Source: Lachnospiraceae bacterium (GTDB lineage Bacteria; Bacillota; Clostridia; Lachnospirales; Lachnospiraceae). From it: DNA of 64,000 nt. The notes under the pieces are model-generated. The model was not told where the DNA came from and searched no databases. It was given only the letters and a program-made list of their open reading frames with translations. Every line of letters starts with the position of its first letter. The stretch's first letter is position 1. The stretch spans positions 3,754,501 through 3,818,500 of the forward strand of contig AP025573.1 of assembly GCA_022845895.1 (NCBI GenBank), written 5' to 3'. The position numbers were made by a program, and so were the translations under genes. Below, piece by piece: positions 1 to 8,170 of this stretch.

Positions 1-760
1 GCTTCATAAGCGCGATTTTTTCTCTGCTGATAAGGCCTTCTGTTTCAGGGACGACATTACAGTTGACACTGATAAAATCCGAATCTTTCATCACCGTATC
101 AAGATCCGCTTTTTTCGCTCCAAGATATTCCATATCCTTCTGGCTTACATATGGGTCATATATAAGGAGTTTCATACCGAGCGCCCTTGCACGTCCGGCC
201 ACCTCCCTCCCAATCATTCCAAATCCAATCTGGCCGAACGTCTTCTGGTACATCTCCGGCCCTCCTCCGTAGAGGGCGAAGGGTGCATCCGGATCCATAG
301 ACCACTCGGACATCGTCTCGGCTCGCTTGCCGCTGCCGTCGTTATAAGATACTCCTGTCAGATCATCTGTATATTTCAGCAGATGGTCTGTGAGGCTTAT
401 ATTTTTGGATACGCACATGAGCAGCGCTATGGTATGCTCTGCCACCGCTATGGCATTACGTCCGCCTGCCCGCAGCACAGGAATCTTCTTTTTCGTGGCA
501 GCCTCGATGTCTATGCTCGCGAAGGCTTCGTTACGGCAGCACACGATGATTTTCAATCGGTCGGCCGCTTCGATTACTTCATCCGTTATATCCTCGAATT
601 CTGTTATCAGGAGCTCTATCCCCTTTATCTTTACTTTCATCTCCGTCACCGGCATCTTCTCTCCCGTCACGCCATAGCCGGCAAATGCATAATCTGTAGT
701 AACCGTTTCCAGCAATTCAGTATACTGCCTGTCAAACCTTGCTGTAATCAGCGTCTTCAT
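1..760 (-). CDS. 2-hydroxyacid dehydrogenase (PGDH-like), 3' end outside window
   Basis: NAD-dependent D-2-hydroxyacid dehydrogenase family. The ATG at 760 follows a GGGGAG ribosome site, and 253 codons are visible before the left edge cuts the gene. A Rossmann nucleotide motif (GFGMIGREVAG) sits near residue 170-180, followed by the segment LISREKIALMK just before the edge; the catalytic Arg/Glu/His residues lie beyond it. It is a diverged paralog of the complete gene at 1446-2483 and shares the ITxxxDIT-type N-terminal region and the VIEAADRLK-type helix. It is last in a leftward operon with a class II aldolase, the other dehydrogenase and an FGGY kinase, so it probably acts on a sugar acid from the same pathway, not in serine synthesis. 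Substrate unknown. Confidence 0.85.
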   Translation of the reverse strand, partial: MKTLITARFDRQYTELLETVTTDYAFAGYGVTGEKMPVTEMKVKIKGIELLITEFEDITDEVIEAADRLKIIVCCRNEAFASIDIEAATKKKIPVLRAGGRNAIAVAEHTIALLMCVSKNISLTDHLLKYTDDLTGVSYNDGSGKRAETMSEWSMDPDAPFALYGGGPEMYQKTFGQIGFGMIGREVAGRARALGMKLLIYDPYVSQKDMEYLGAKKADLDTVMKDSDFISVNCNVVPETEGLISREKIALMK

Positions 761-773
761 TCTGTCTCCCCTC

Positions 774-1427
774 TCATCTCTGTCCGTATTTGTTTAGAAA
801 GAAGTCATGGAAAAAGTCAATATCCTCCTGAGATATTTCCACTCCGCCTCCAATGCTCTGGCTATTGATATATACCATGGCCGCCTTTTCCAGCACCTGG
901 GAACCGACGTATGCCTCAGGAAGCGTCCTCCCCACCGTAATGGCCCCATGATTGGCAATCAGGGCTCCTGCCCTGCCTTCTAAGGCTCCGACTACGGCTT
1001 CTGCCATCTCTTTTGTGCCCGGCATGGTGTATGCGGCAAGACGCACATCGCCTCCCAGAATCTGAACCTGGTCGTCGCAGATAGGGGGGATGGACTTTCT
1101 GGCCGCGGCTACCGTGAGGGCGTATGTAGAATGCGTATGCATGATGCCATTTACTTCCGGCCGGTCCAGATAGATAGCGGCGTGCACGACCGCTTCGACA
1201 GAAGGCTTCAAGCTTCCTTCATACGCAAGCGTCTTCATATTGACGATCACCATCTCCTCCGCGGCAAGCCGCTCGTAATCCATGCCGGACGGCGTGATGA
1301 CCATATGCTCGTCATCTACCCTGCCTGATATGTTTCCCCACGTTCCTGCAACGAGCCCGCTGTGGTACATCTCCAGGGCAGTATTACACACTTCAATCTG
1401 CATCAGTTTTGCTTTTTCTCTGTTCAT
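774..1427 (-). CDS. Class II aldolase / L-fuculose-phosphate aldolase-like
   Basis: Zinc-dependent class II (AraD/FucA) aldolase or epimerase of 217 residues, normal for the family. Visible motifs are the zinc histidines in MHTHSTYA, a third histidine in ANHGAIT, and an acidic residue in KPSVEAVVHAA where FucA has its catalytic Glu. FucA enzymes split ketose-1-phosphates into dihydroxyacetone phosphate and an aldehyde; AraD relatives epimerise pentulose-5-phosphates. The SGRV/TPSGMDY pattern fits the FucA side. The ATG follows GGAGGAAGAAAG. It lies 18 bp downstream of the hydroxyacid dehydrogenase at 1446 and 13 bp before the partial one. A kinase plus aldolase in one operon suggests phosphorylation then cleavage of a ketose; the exact sugar is inferred, not shown. 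Confidence 0.88.
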   Translation of the reverse strand: MNREKAKLMQIEVCNTALEMYHSGLVAGTWGNISGRVDDEHMVITPSGMDYERLAAEEMVIVNMKTLAYEGSLKPSVEAVVHAAIYLDRPEVNGIMHTHSTYALTVAAARKSIPPICDDQVQILGGDVRLAAYTMPGTKEMAEAVVGALEGRAGALIANHGAITVGRTLPEAYVGSQVLEKAAMVYINSQSIGGGVEISQEDIDFFHDFFLNKYGQR

Positions 1428-1445
1428 CTTTCTTCCTCCATCTTC

Positions 1446-2483
1446 TTAATATCTGTACTGATATAACAGATGCTCTCCTTTGAGGAACCTCTTTATATCA
1501 GATACGATCTGTTTTGTATGGTTCACAAGCACGTCATCGGTCGCTCCGGCGATATGAGGCGTGACGACCACGTTGTCAAGTTCTGTAATATACGGATGGT
1601 TCCCCGCAATCGGCTCACTCGCATACACGTCAAATGCCGCTCCAGCAATCCTGTTATCTTTCAGGGCATCTATGAGGGCCGCTTCGTCAAGAATCGCTCC
1701 CCTCGATGCATTGATAAAATACGCGGTAGGTTTCATCAATGCGATCCTTTCCCGGCTGATGATTCCTGTCGTCTCCGGGGTGACTTTCATATGGCACGTA
1801 ATGAAATCAGATTCTTTCATCAGCTCTTCTACTGATGATGCTTTTCTTATCCCTATCTCTTCTATCTCCACTTCTCCGACAAAGGGATCGTACACAAGAA
1901 GTTCCATGCCAAAGGCCCTGGCAATACGTCCGACTCTGCGGCCGATGCTGCCGTAGCCCAGGATGCCGAGCGTCTTTCCTTTCAGCTGCGTCCCTTTGAA
2001 CACCATGTACGGAGCATCCAATTTCATATCCCAGATTACGTCTGCCTTCAGGCCATCCTTTGTCTCCTTCCTGGCATCCGGGTTTCCTGTATATTTTCCA
2101 TCCTTTAATGCTTTATAGGCCATAGGTATCTTCCTGGCCGCCGACAGCATCAGGCCTATCGTCATCTCCGCAGTCGAGTCGGAGTTGCGTCCCGGCGTAT
2201 ATAGGACGGGGATATTGCGCTCCCTGGCAGCCTTTATGTCCACATTGACCGGTGTGGCTCTCGTACAGGCTATCAGTTTGAGATTTTCTGCATGTTCAAT
2301 CACATTTCTTGTGATGTCATCGTAGCTGGTGATGATCATGTCCACATCTCTTGTCTTTTCCATCAGCTCCTCTTCCTCCATCTTAGGAAGGCCAAGCGCC
2401 CATCCGTCTTTGATGACCTCCCCGGCCTGATACAGCGGTTTCAGCTCCTCTTCATCGTACTCAGCAGTAAAAAAAATCTTCAT
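1446..2483 (-). CDS. D-2-hydroxyacid dehydrogenase (NAD-dependent)
   Basis: Complete 345-residue D-2-hydroxyacid dehydrogenase. It has the N-terminal substrate domain, the Rossmann motif GILGYGSIGRRVG at about residue 173, and the catalytic Arg in INASRGAILDE, Glu in DVYASEP and His in TPHIAG. It starts at an ATG after AAGGAGG; this ribosome site overlaps the last codons of the kinase upstream, and only 4 bp separate the two genes, so translation is probably coupled. Two such dehydrogenases beside a sugar kinase and class II aldolase are unusual. They may reduce 2-keto acids produced from the same substrate. General PGDH-like annotation is safe; the substrate is unknown. Confidence 0.88.
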   Translation of the reverse strand: MKIFFTAEYDEEELKPLYQAGEVIKDGWALGLPKMEEEELMEKTRDVDMIITSYDDITRNVIEHAENLKLIACTRATPVNVDIKAARERNIPVLYTPGRNSDSTAEMTIGLMLSAARKIPMAYKALKDGKYTGNPDARKETKDGLKADVIWDMKLDAPYMVFKGTQLKGKTLGILGYGSIGRRVGRIARAFGMELLVYDPFVGEVEIEEIGIRKASSVEELMKESDFITCHMKVTPETTGIISRERIALMKPTAYFINASRGAILDEAALIDALKDNRIAGAAFDVYASEPIAGNHPYITELDNVVVTPHIAGATDDVLVNHTKQIVSDIKRFLKGEHLLYQYRY

Positions 2484-2487
2484 AATA

Positions 2488-4017
2488 TTAGTCCTCCTTG
2501 ATGGCTTTCATTTTCTTGTTCATCTGATGCCTGTAGTCCCATATTTCCTGGTTATGTATCCGAACCCTTTTATACAGTTCATATAAGAGATCGTACTTCT
2601 TAACATTCGATGGACCCGGAAGATAGACATGTTTGAACTTACAGGCTTTTCCCGCGGCATCATCATAATCCCTGTACAGTCCCTGGCTTACGCCCGCCAT
2701 AAGCGCCACGCCTTTCGCCCCCAGTTCTTCGCCGGCCGGAATCATAACTTTCATGCCGGCCACGTCTGCAATCATCTGGGCCCATACCGGACTCTTGGCT
2801 CCTCCCCCGGCGAGATATATTGTTCCGCTTTTATCTACGTGCTGGAGGCAGTCCCGGATGGAAAGGCTGATTCCTTCGTACACGGCCCGGATCAGATGGT
2901 CTCTCGTAGTCACCTGGCTGATGCCGAAGAAGCTGGCTCTCGCATATGGGTGATAGAAAGGGGCGCGCTCTCCTGCCACGCTGATGTAAGGGTGATACAC
3001 GACGCCTCCGCATCCGACCGGTGTCCTGTCTACGATTCTGTCTATCTCATTAAAATCTTTTGTAAGAGCTATGTTCTCTAGCATCCAGTCTATATTCGGC
3101 GTCCCGTTAAGCGTAGGCTGCAGTTCCACGTACAGATCGCCCAGAGGATGCTTTTCATATCTTGTATTCTCTGCTCCAAAATGGCAGTCCTCTTTTTTCA
3201 GGACTATTTCGCTTGCACACGTCGTGCCAAGAATCACACAGACATCTTTTTCATGGATAGCCCCGAGCCCTACAGCCGTCGCGGAAGTATCCAGCGCTCC
3301 AGCAATAACCGGTGTTCCCCTTTGAAGCCCCACTTCATCTGCAAAGGAATCCAGAACAGTCCCTGCCACTTGGTCAGACCGGACCGGATCCGGAAGGTAG
3401 CTTCTGTATTCGAATAGGTCCAATGCTTCCATAAGCTCATCTGCGATAGCCCCGCTCCCGACATCTACCAGCGAGGTAAGGCTGTCCGTAATCTCAGCCC
3501 GGATCTCACCGGTCATCTTATAGCGTATCCAGTCTTTGCAGAATATGAGATGTTCCGCATGATCGAGGATGTCTTTCCGGTTATTCTTCATCCATTTTAA
3601 TAGAATCATCTGATTGCCAAGCAGCGGCGGCGTACCGGTAGTGGTATGATAGAGCCTGCCGATTTCCGGACAGTCTTTTGTAATCGCCTTAACCTCATCC
3701 ACCGCTCTGCCGTCGCACCATAGTATAGCGTTCTGCACCGGATCCCCTTTGCTGTCAATCAGCCAGCATCCCTCCCCCTGGCCCGTCACGCCGACTGCGA
3801 TTACTTCATCACCGCCGCAGGTTCCTTCCTCTATGACAGCTTTTATGCAACGCTTCACCTTTTCCCATATAAGGTTCATATCCTGTTCCATCTGGTTTGC
3901 AGTACCATTGACTGGCTGGCTCTCCCTGCTTGACACACACACTTCATTTCCATACTCGTCAAATAGAACAGCCTTTACATTTGATGTTCCGACATCAATC
4001 CCAAGAATATATTTCAT
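2488..4017 (-). CDS. FGGY-family carbohydrate kinase
   Basis: ATP-dependent sugar kinase of 509 residues, in the range of xylulokinase, gluconokinase and L-xylulokinase. The N-terminal phosphate loop IDVGTSNVKAVLFD opens domain 1. A catalytic Asp lies in AGALDTSA (about residue 240), and YLAGGGAKSPVWAQM is the second FGGY signature. The ATG follows CGGGAGG. It is the first gene of the leftward operon that continues with a hydroxyacid dehydrogenase, class II aldolase and second dehydrogenase, and a tandem palindromic operator lies about 75-105 bp upstream. The family does not reveal the substrate. Relatives act on xylulose, erythritol, ribulose and gluconate. It is clearly different from the L-xylulokinase at 16634-18142. 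Confidence 0.88.
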   Translation of the reverse strand: MKYILGIDVGTSNVKAVLFDEYGNEVCVSSRESQPVNGTANQMEQDMNLIWEKVKRCIKAVIEEGTCGGDEVIAVGVTGQGEGCWLIDSKGDPVQNAILWCDGRAVDEVKAITKDCPEIGRLYHTTTGTPPLLGNQMILLKWMKNNRKDILDHAEHLIFCKDWIRYKMTGEIRAEITDSLTSLVDVGSGAIADELMEALDLFEYRSYLPDPVRSDQVAGTVLDSFADEVGLQRGTPVIAGALDTSATAVGLGAIHEKDVCVILGTTCASEIVLKKEDCHFGAENTRYEKHPLGDLYVELQPTLNGTPNIDWMLENIALTKDFNEIDRIVDRTPVGCGGVVYHPYISVAGERAPFYHPYARASFFGISQVTTRDHLIRAVYEGISLSIRDCLQHVDKSGTIYLAGGGAKSPVWAQMIADVAGMKVMIPAGEELGAKGVALMAGVSQGLYRDYDDAAGKACKFKHVYLPGPSNVKKYDLLYELYKRVRIHNQEIWDYRHQMNKKMKAIKED

Positions 4018-4089
4018 CTTACAGCCTCCCGAAAGCTATCATGAACCGGTCTTTTATACTCCACGACTCACTTCTTATCATTTGAAATG

Positions 4090-4120
4090 TTACATATGTA
4101 ATATTATCTTACATTTGTAA
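4090..4120 (-). promoter_or_regulatory. Tandem operator for the SorC-type regulator (kinase operon)
   Basis: Two copies of a palindrome, TTACATATGTAA at 4090-4101 and TTACATTTGTAA at 4109-4120, lie upstream of the FGGY kinase with start points exactly 19 bp apart. SorC/DeoR-family regulators bind such sites as tetramers. Similar CATTTGT-type boxes with the same 19-bp spacing occur at 13943-13973 and 19126-19156. Binding by the protein encoded at 4259-5191 is inferred. Confidence 0.65.
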
Positions 4121-4192
4121 TTTCAGTATATCACCTCATACACTTTTGTCAATTCCTTTCTTATAGAAAAAGAATGTCGCGGTTTCCAATAT

Positions 4193-4230
4193 GAAAAAGC
4201 GCCATCTGGACTTCCTGCCCAGATGGCGCC
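4193..4230 (-). terminator. Rho-independent terminator of the SorC regulator gene
   Basis: On the minus strand GCGCCATCTGG pairs perfectly with CCAGATGGCGC around a 9-base loop and is followed by TTTTTC. It lies just downstream of the regulator stop at 4259 and separates it from the kinase operon. Confidence 0.9.
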
Positions 4231-4258
4231 GTAACTTCTTCTTGATTGTATTTATATG

Positions 4259-5191
4259 TTAAAAGCTGTCCATGACCTGCCTTGCCGTCGTCACATCTAC
4301 TATCAACGTGTTGATGGTTCCGGTACAAAGAGCTGCCTGTATCGCCTCTACTTTCTGCCTGCCGCTTGCAATCAGGACGGTATTCTTAATTCCTTTCAGA
4401 CACTCCATATCTGCATTCAAAAGTCTGTCGCTCAAAGGACAGTTGTCCCAGCTTCCGTCTTTCCTGATTGGATTCATGGCTATATCGCCCACAAATCCCC
4501 GTTCTCTCAGTATCCGTACGTCATTTCTCGTTATGTGCCCGCTCGTGCACATGGTAGACTGTTCTGTAAGCTCTCCAACCCCAAGCAGCGCCACATCGCA
4601 CTTCTGCATAAGTTCACAGGATACTTTGATGCTTCTTTCCTCCATGAGCCATTTTTTCGTCTCCGCGTGTTCCACCACAACCGGGGCGTACAGCATATAG
4701 CTTGGACAGTCCAGCCTGTTGGCAAGCCCCCTGGCTATTTCATCCGACTTCTCCACGAAATCCTCTATGTTCTGGGCACCGATAAGCTGTACTACCCGGC
4801 ATTCGCTGCGCCTTTTGAATTCCATCTGCTTGACGACTTCCGACAGCGTATGCCCCCAGGATACTCCGATGATATCTCCCTGCTTGATATTTTCATCCAG
4901 ATACTGGGCTGCTACATTAGCAACTTTGTAGATAGCGGTACTGCTTTCACCGTAGTCCTCCGTAACAAGTACCTCCTTTAAGCCAAAACGTTCCTCTAAC
5001 CTGCACTCCAGCTCCACATTATCCCGCTCATAACCGTGGATATTGATATTTACAACGTCCAGATCGATAAGAGAGCTGATAATCTGGTTCACTTTCTGCC
5101 TCGTAAAGGAAAGACGCTTTGCAATCTCATCCTGAGTCATTCCAAGCGTATAATACCAATACGCTATTTTTATATACAGGTTCCTTTTCAT
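4259..5191 (-). CDS. SorC/DeoR-family sugar-binding transcriptional regulator
   Basis: A 310-residue regulator of the SorC family, normal length. The N-terminal helix-turn-helix is seen in MTQDEIAKRLSFTRQKVNQI (about residues 18-37). The rest is the phosphosugar-sensing domain, with GDIIGVSWGHTLSEVV near residue 105-120. Family members such as SorC, LsrR and CggR are released from or recruited to DNA by a phosphorylated sugar. The gene lies alone between two catabolic operons with terminators on both sides. Its likely targets are the 19-bp-spaced boxes at 4090-4120, 13943-13973 and 19126-19156. The identity of the effector is unknown. Confidence 0.92.
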   Translation of the reverse strand: MKRNLYIKIAYWYYTLGMTQDEIAKRLSFTRQKVNQIISSLIDLDVVNINIHGYERDNVELECRLEERFGLKEVLVTEDYGESSTAIYKVANVAAQYLDENIKQGDIIGVSWGHTLSEVVKQMEFKRRSECRVVQLIGAQNIEDFVEKSDEIARGLANRLDCPSYMLYAPVVVEHAETKKWLMEERSIKVSCELMQKCDVALLGVGELTEQSTMCTSGHITRNDVRILRERGFVGDIAMNPIRKDGSWDNCPLSDRLLNADMECLKGIKNTVLIASGRQKVEAIQAALCTGTINTLIVDVTTARQVMDSF

Positions 5192-5281
5192 AGTGCCTCC
5201 TTGTTAAAAACCTAACTATATTCTTATCTTAATTAGAGTATAACATTGCTTCTTTATATTTTCCCCTTATTGTTTACAGCC

Positions 5282-5315
5282 AAAAAAACCAAAATGCCCT
5301 AAACAGGCACCTTGG
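5282..5315 (-). terminator. Terminator of the ABC transporter-DhaKL operon
   Basis: On the minus strand CCAAGGTGCC pairs with GGGCATTTTGG (two G-U pairs) and is followed by seven T. It lies downstream of the dhaL stop at 5347 and before the SorC gene. Confidence 0.7.
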
Positions 5316-5346
5316 GTTGGTGTTCTTATGTAGTTCATTACATGCA

Positions 5347-5985
5347 TTACAGCAGCTCTGATATTCCTTCTGCCATTGCGGACAATAGGATACAGCATGA
5401 TGTGGCTCCGGCGTCAAGCACCCCTCTGGAGCGCTCTCCCAGACGGCTGGAGCGCCCGAACTTTGCCACCATATCCTTTGTACTGTCGCGCCCGGCCTCC
5501 GCAGCAGCCTTCATCTTCTGAAGCGCTGTTTCGTATCCTTCCCCCGCTTCTTGCGCCTGCTTTACCGCGTCTACCGCAGGAGAAAGCGTGTCTACCAGCG
5601 TCTTATCTCCCACCTGTGCCTCCACGATGTCGTGCAAGCCGTCAAGCCCTGCCGCCAGCATATTGCCAAAATCAGCCACGCTGATGTCCTCCAGGCTTTC
5701 CCCTGCCTCTGCCATATCCATCAGAATTGTTCCATAGATAGGACCCATGGAGCCTCCTATTTCATTCAGCAGTATCATTCCCAGTTCATCCAGCCCTTCT
5801 GTAAAGCTTATGTCCTCCTCTGCAAAACGGGCTTCAAATACAGAAAACCCTTTGTTCATGTTCATACCATGGTCCCCGTCTCCAATCAGGCCGTCTACCT
5901 CGCCGAGATATGCTTTATTCTCCTGGATGGCCTTGACCATTTTCAGTAGTACCGGCTTGCCGTCTGCATTTTTAAATGTGCTCAT
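5347..5985 (-). CDS. dhaL: Dihydroxyacetone kinase, ADP-binding subunit DhaL
   Basis: DhaL-type nucleotide subunit of a two-component dihydroxyacetone kinase, 212 residues. The Mg-ADP site motifs GDGDHGMN (about residue 36), GGSMGPIYGT and TLVDTLSPA are present, and GATSCCIL lies near the C-terminus. I take the ATG at 5985 after GGGAGGGG; a GTG one codon earlier is possible. It follows dhaK with a 35-bp gap. No DhaM (PTS phosphoryl donor) gene is visible nearby, so either DhaM is elsewhere or the enzyme uses ATP. Relatives also phosphorylate tetruloses such as erythrulose. Given the polyol dehydrogenase upstream, a C3-C4 ketose substrate is likely but inferred. Confidence 0.92.
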   Translation of the reverse strand: MSTFKNADGKPVLLKMVKAIQENKAYLGEVDGLIGDGDHGMNMNKGFSVFEARFAEEDISFTEGLDELGMILLNEIGGSMGPIYGTILMDMAEAGESLEDISVADFGNMLAAGLDGLHDIVEAQVGDKTLVDTLSPAVDAVKQAQEAGEGYETALQKMKAAAEAGRDSTKDMVAKFGRSSRLGERSRGVLDAGATSCCILLSAMAEGISELL

Positions 5986-6020
5986 CACATTAACCCCTCC
6001 CTGTTTGTTGTCGGTTCGTC

Positions 6021-7016
6021 CTATCTTTGTTTCAGCCCCATGCTGTAGGCCGGCATATCCAGCAGCTCCTTCAGCTCCTCATCCAGCTTCATGATAGTCA
6101 GCGTCGCCCCCATCATCTCCAGGGACGTGAAGTAGTTACCTACATATGCTTTATGGGTTTTGATTCCCTTCTCTTTCAGAAGCTTGTCAATCTCATCATA
6201 TAATACATACAGTTCCATGACCGGTGTTGCTCCAAGACCTGACACAAGCACTGCCACCTCGTCCCCCTCTGCGAAAGGATAATCCGGCAGCACCACATCG
6301 ACCATCCTCCTGGCCATCTTATCCGCCGTCTCCAGCGGACATACCTCGATTCCCGGTTCCCCATGATGGCCGATGCCGACTTCCATCGTCCCATCCTTGA
6401 TCTCAAAATTCGGATGGCCTACTGCCGGAAGCGTACACGGTGTCAGCCCGATACCTACAGAACGGGTATTGTCGATGGCTTTCTGGGCTGCTGCAATCAC
6501 CTCGTCCAGATTACCGCCTTTGGACGCTTTTGCACCGCCTACTTTCCACATCAGCACCTCGCCGGCCACACCGCGGCGTTTCTCTCTCTGGTCTTTTGGT
6601 GCAGATGCCACATCGTCGTTGGCCACAACCGTCTTTACCGTAATGCCGGCCTTTCCGGCCATCTTCACCGCCATCCTTACATTCATGTTATCTCCCGAGT
6701 AATTGCCGTACAGACATGCAACTCCCTTTCCCTGGTCCGCTGCCTTGCAGGCATCGAGGAATGCTGCTGCGGTAGGGGAGGAACAGATCTCCCCTACGGC
6801 TGCCGCATCGCACAGATTCTCCCCAACGTATCCGATAAAGGCTGGCTTATGCCCGGAGCCTCCTCCGGTTACCACGCCGACTTTTCCTTCCGGAATATTC
6901 TTTGCCTTAACGACCCTCGGATTGTCCGTTGCCTCCACGATATCGCCATGCGCTTTCAGAAATCCTTCCAGCATCTCATCTACAATATTATCCGGGTTGT
7001 TTAATATACGCTGCAT
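6021..7016 (-). CDS. dhaK: Dihydroxyacetone kinase, substrate-binding subunit DhaK
   Basis: DhaK, 331 residues, full length. Residues around GGGSGHKPAFIGYVG (about 52-66) form the glycine-rich substrate pocket, and the histidine in VGIGHHGEPGIE is the one that covalently holds dihydroxyacetone as a hemiaminal. It starts at an ATG after AAGGAGG. It sits between a zinc dehydrogenase and dhaL in the transporter operon, which suggests polyol uptake, oxidation to a ketose and phosphorylation by DhaKL. True dihydroxyacetone (from glycerol) and erythrulose-type substrates are both possible. Confidence 0.94.
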   Translation of the reverse strand: MQRILNNPDNIVDEMLEGFLKAHGDIVEATDNPRVVKAKNIPEGKVGVVTGGGSGHKPAFIGYVGENLCDAAAVGEICSSPTAAAFLDACKAADQGKGVACLYGNYSGDNMNVRMAVKMAGKAGITVKTVVANDDVASAPKDQREKRRGVAGEVLMWKVGGAKASKGGNLDEVIAAAQKAIDNTRSVGIGLTPCTLPAVGHPNFEIKDGTMEVGIGHHGEPGIEVCPLETADKMARRMVDVVLPDYPFAEGDEVAVLVSGLGATPVMELYVLYDEIDKLLKEKGIKTHKAYVGNYFTSLEMMGATLTIMKLDEELKELLDMPAYSMGLKQR

Positions 7017-7037
7017 ACACTTTTTCCTCCTTACGAC

Positions 7038-8132
7038 TTATGCATCCATGCCTGGAACCAGAATCACTTTCAGCGCTCCGTTCTCGCCGGTCTTTGCAAT
7101 GTGGAATCCCTCTTCCCATCTCTCCAGAGGGAACTTATGTGTTACGACACCTTCGGTCGGAAGCTTCCCGCTGCTAATCCAGTCAATGACCGTATCATAG
7201 CAGAACGGGCTTAGATGTACGCCCAGCAAATCTAATTCTTTCCTGTCCGAGATAATAGACCAGTCTACCGTAACCGGCTGCCCGAATACGGAGAATTCTA
7301 CGAAGCGCCCCATCTTCCGTATAGCGTCAAGCCCTTGCTGTACACTCGACGGATGTCCGGTCGCTTCTATATAGATGTCGCATCCGTAGCCGTCAGTCAT
7401 CTCTTTGATTTTAGCGGCCACATCCTCTTTTGCAGGATTCAATGCAATATCAGCTCCAAACTCCAGAGCTTTTGCAAGTCTGGCTTCATTCATATCAAGA
7501 ACTACGAGGCACCTCGGATTTGCCTGCCTGAGGGCTCCCACCATGCCAAGGCCGAGCGTCCCCACACCGGAAAGTACGACGAAATCCCTCGGCGTCACCT
7601 GGGCACGCTCCACACAGTGGAACGAACAGCCGTACGGTTCGATCAACGCCGCCTTCTCAATGGGCATATCTGCCGGCACCAGATAGGGAAGTGATTCTTT
7701 CGTAAGCTTTACATATTCTGCCATCCCGCCATTAACATTGTTCTGGAAGCCAAACAGATCATGTTTCTCACACATCCAGTGGCGCCCGGTCCTGCAGAAC
7801 ATGCACTCTCCGCACGGTACGATCTGCTCCGGACAGATCCTGTCGCCTATCTTCCAGCTGCCTTTTACCTTCTCCCCGATCTCTACCACCGTACCGACAA
7901 ATTCGTGGCCCGGAATCATCGGTTCTTTTATGTATTTGGGCTGTCCGTCAAATCCCCAGAAGCTTGCGGCTCCTGCATAAGCTTTCGTATCTCCTGCACA
8001 GATACCGCAGGCTTCTACTTTCAGAATCATCTCGCCCTCTCCTGCTCTCGGCGTGTCGACCATTTCGTATCTGTAATCGCCGGGCGCATAGGCCACAATT
8101 GCTTTCATTTTTTCAGGTAAACTGCTCATCAT
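7038..8132 (-). CDS. Zinc-dependent polyol/alcohol dehydrogenase (MDR family)
   Basis: Medium-chain zinc dehydrogenase of 364 residues. The catalytic zinc region is CGICAGD plus GHEF, the four-cysteine structural zinc loop is in CGECMFCRTGRHWMC, and the NAD motif is GVGTLGLGMVG. It starts at an ATG after AAAGGAGG. It is a close paralog of the protein at 15514-16599; the two align along the whole length, including VDWSII.DRKELD.LG.HLSP. It lies between the two ABC ATPase genes and dhaK, so it probably oxidises the imported polyol to the ketose that DhaKL phosphorylates. Sorbitol, threonine or erythritol dehydrogenase labels cannot be separated by sequence alone. Confidence 0.88.
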   Translation of the reverse strand: MMSSLPEKMKAIVAYAPGDYRYEMVDTPRAGEGEMILKVEACGICAGDTKAYAGAASFWGFDGQPKYIKEPMIPGHEFVGTVVEIGEKVKGSWKIGDRICPEQIVPCGECMFCRTGRHWMCEKHDLFGFQNNVNGGMAEYVKLTKESLPYLVPADMPIEKAALIEPYGCSFHCVERAQVTPRDFVVLSGVGTLGLGMVGALRQANPRCLVVLDMNEARLAKALEFGADIALNPAKEDVAAKIKEMTDGYGCDIYIEATGHPSSVQQGLDAIRKMGRFVEFSVFGQPVTVDWSIISDRKELDLLGVHLSPFCYDTVIDWISSGKLPTEGVVTHKFPLERWEEGFHIAKTGENGALKVILVPGMDA

Positions 8133-8170
8133 GACTACCTCCTTTTCATAATATCTCTTTAAACTATACG

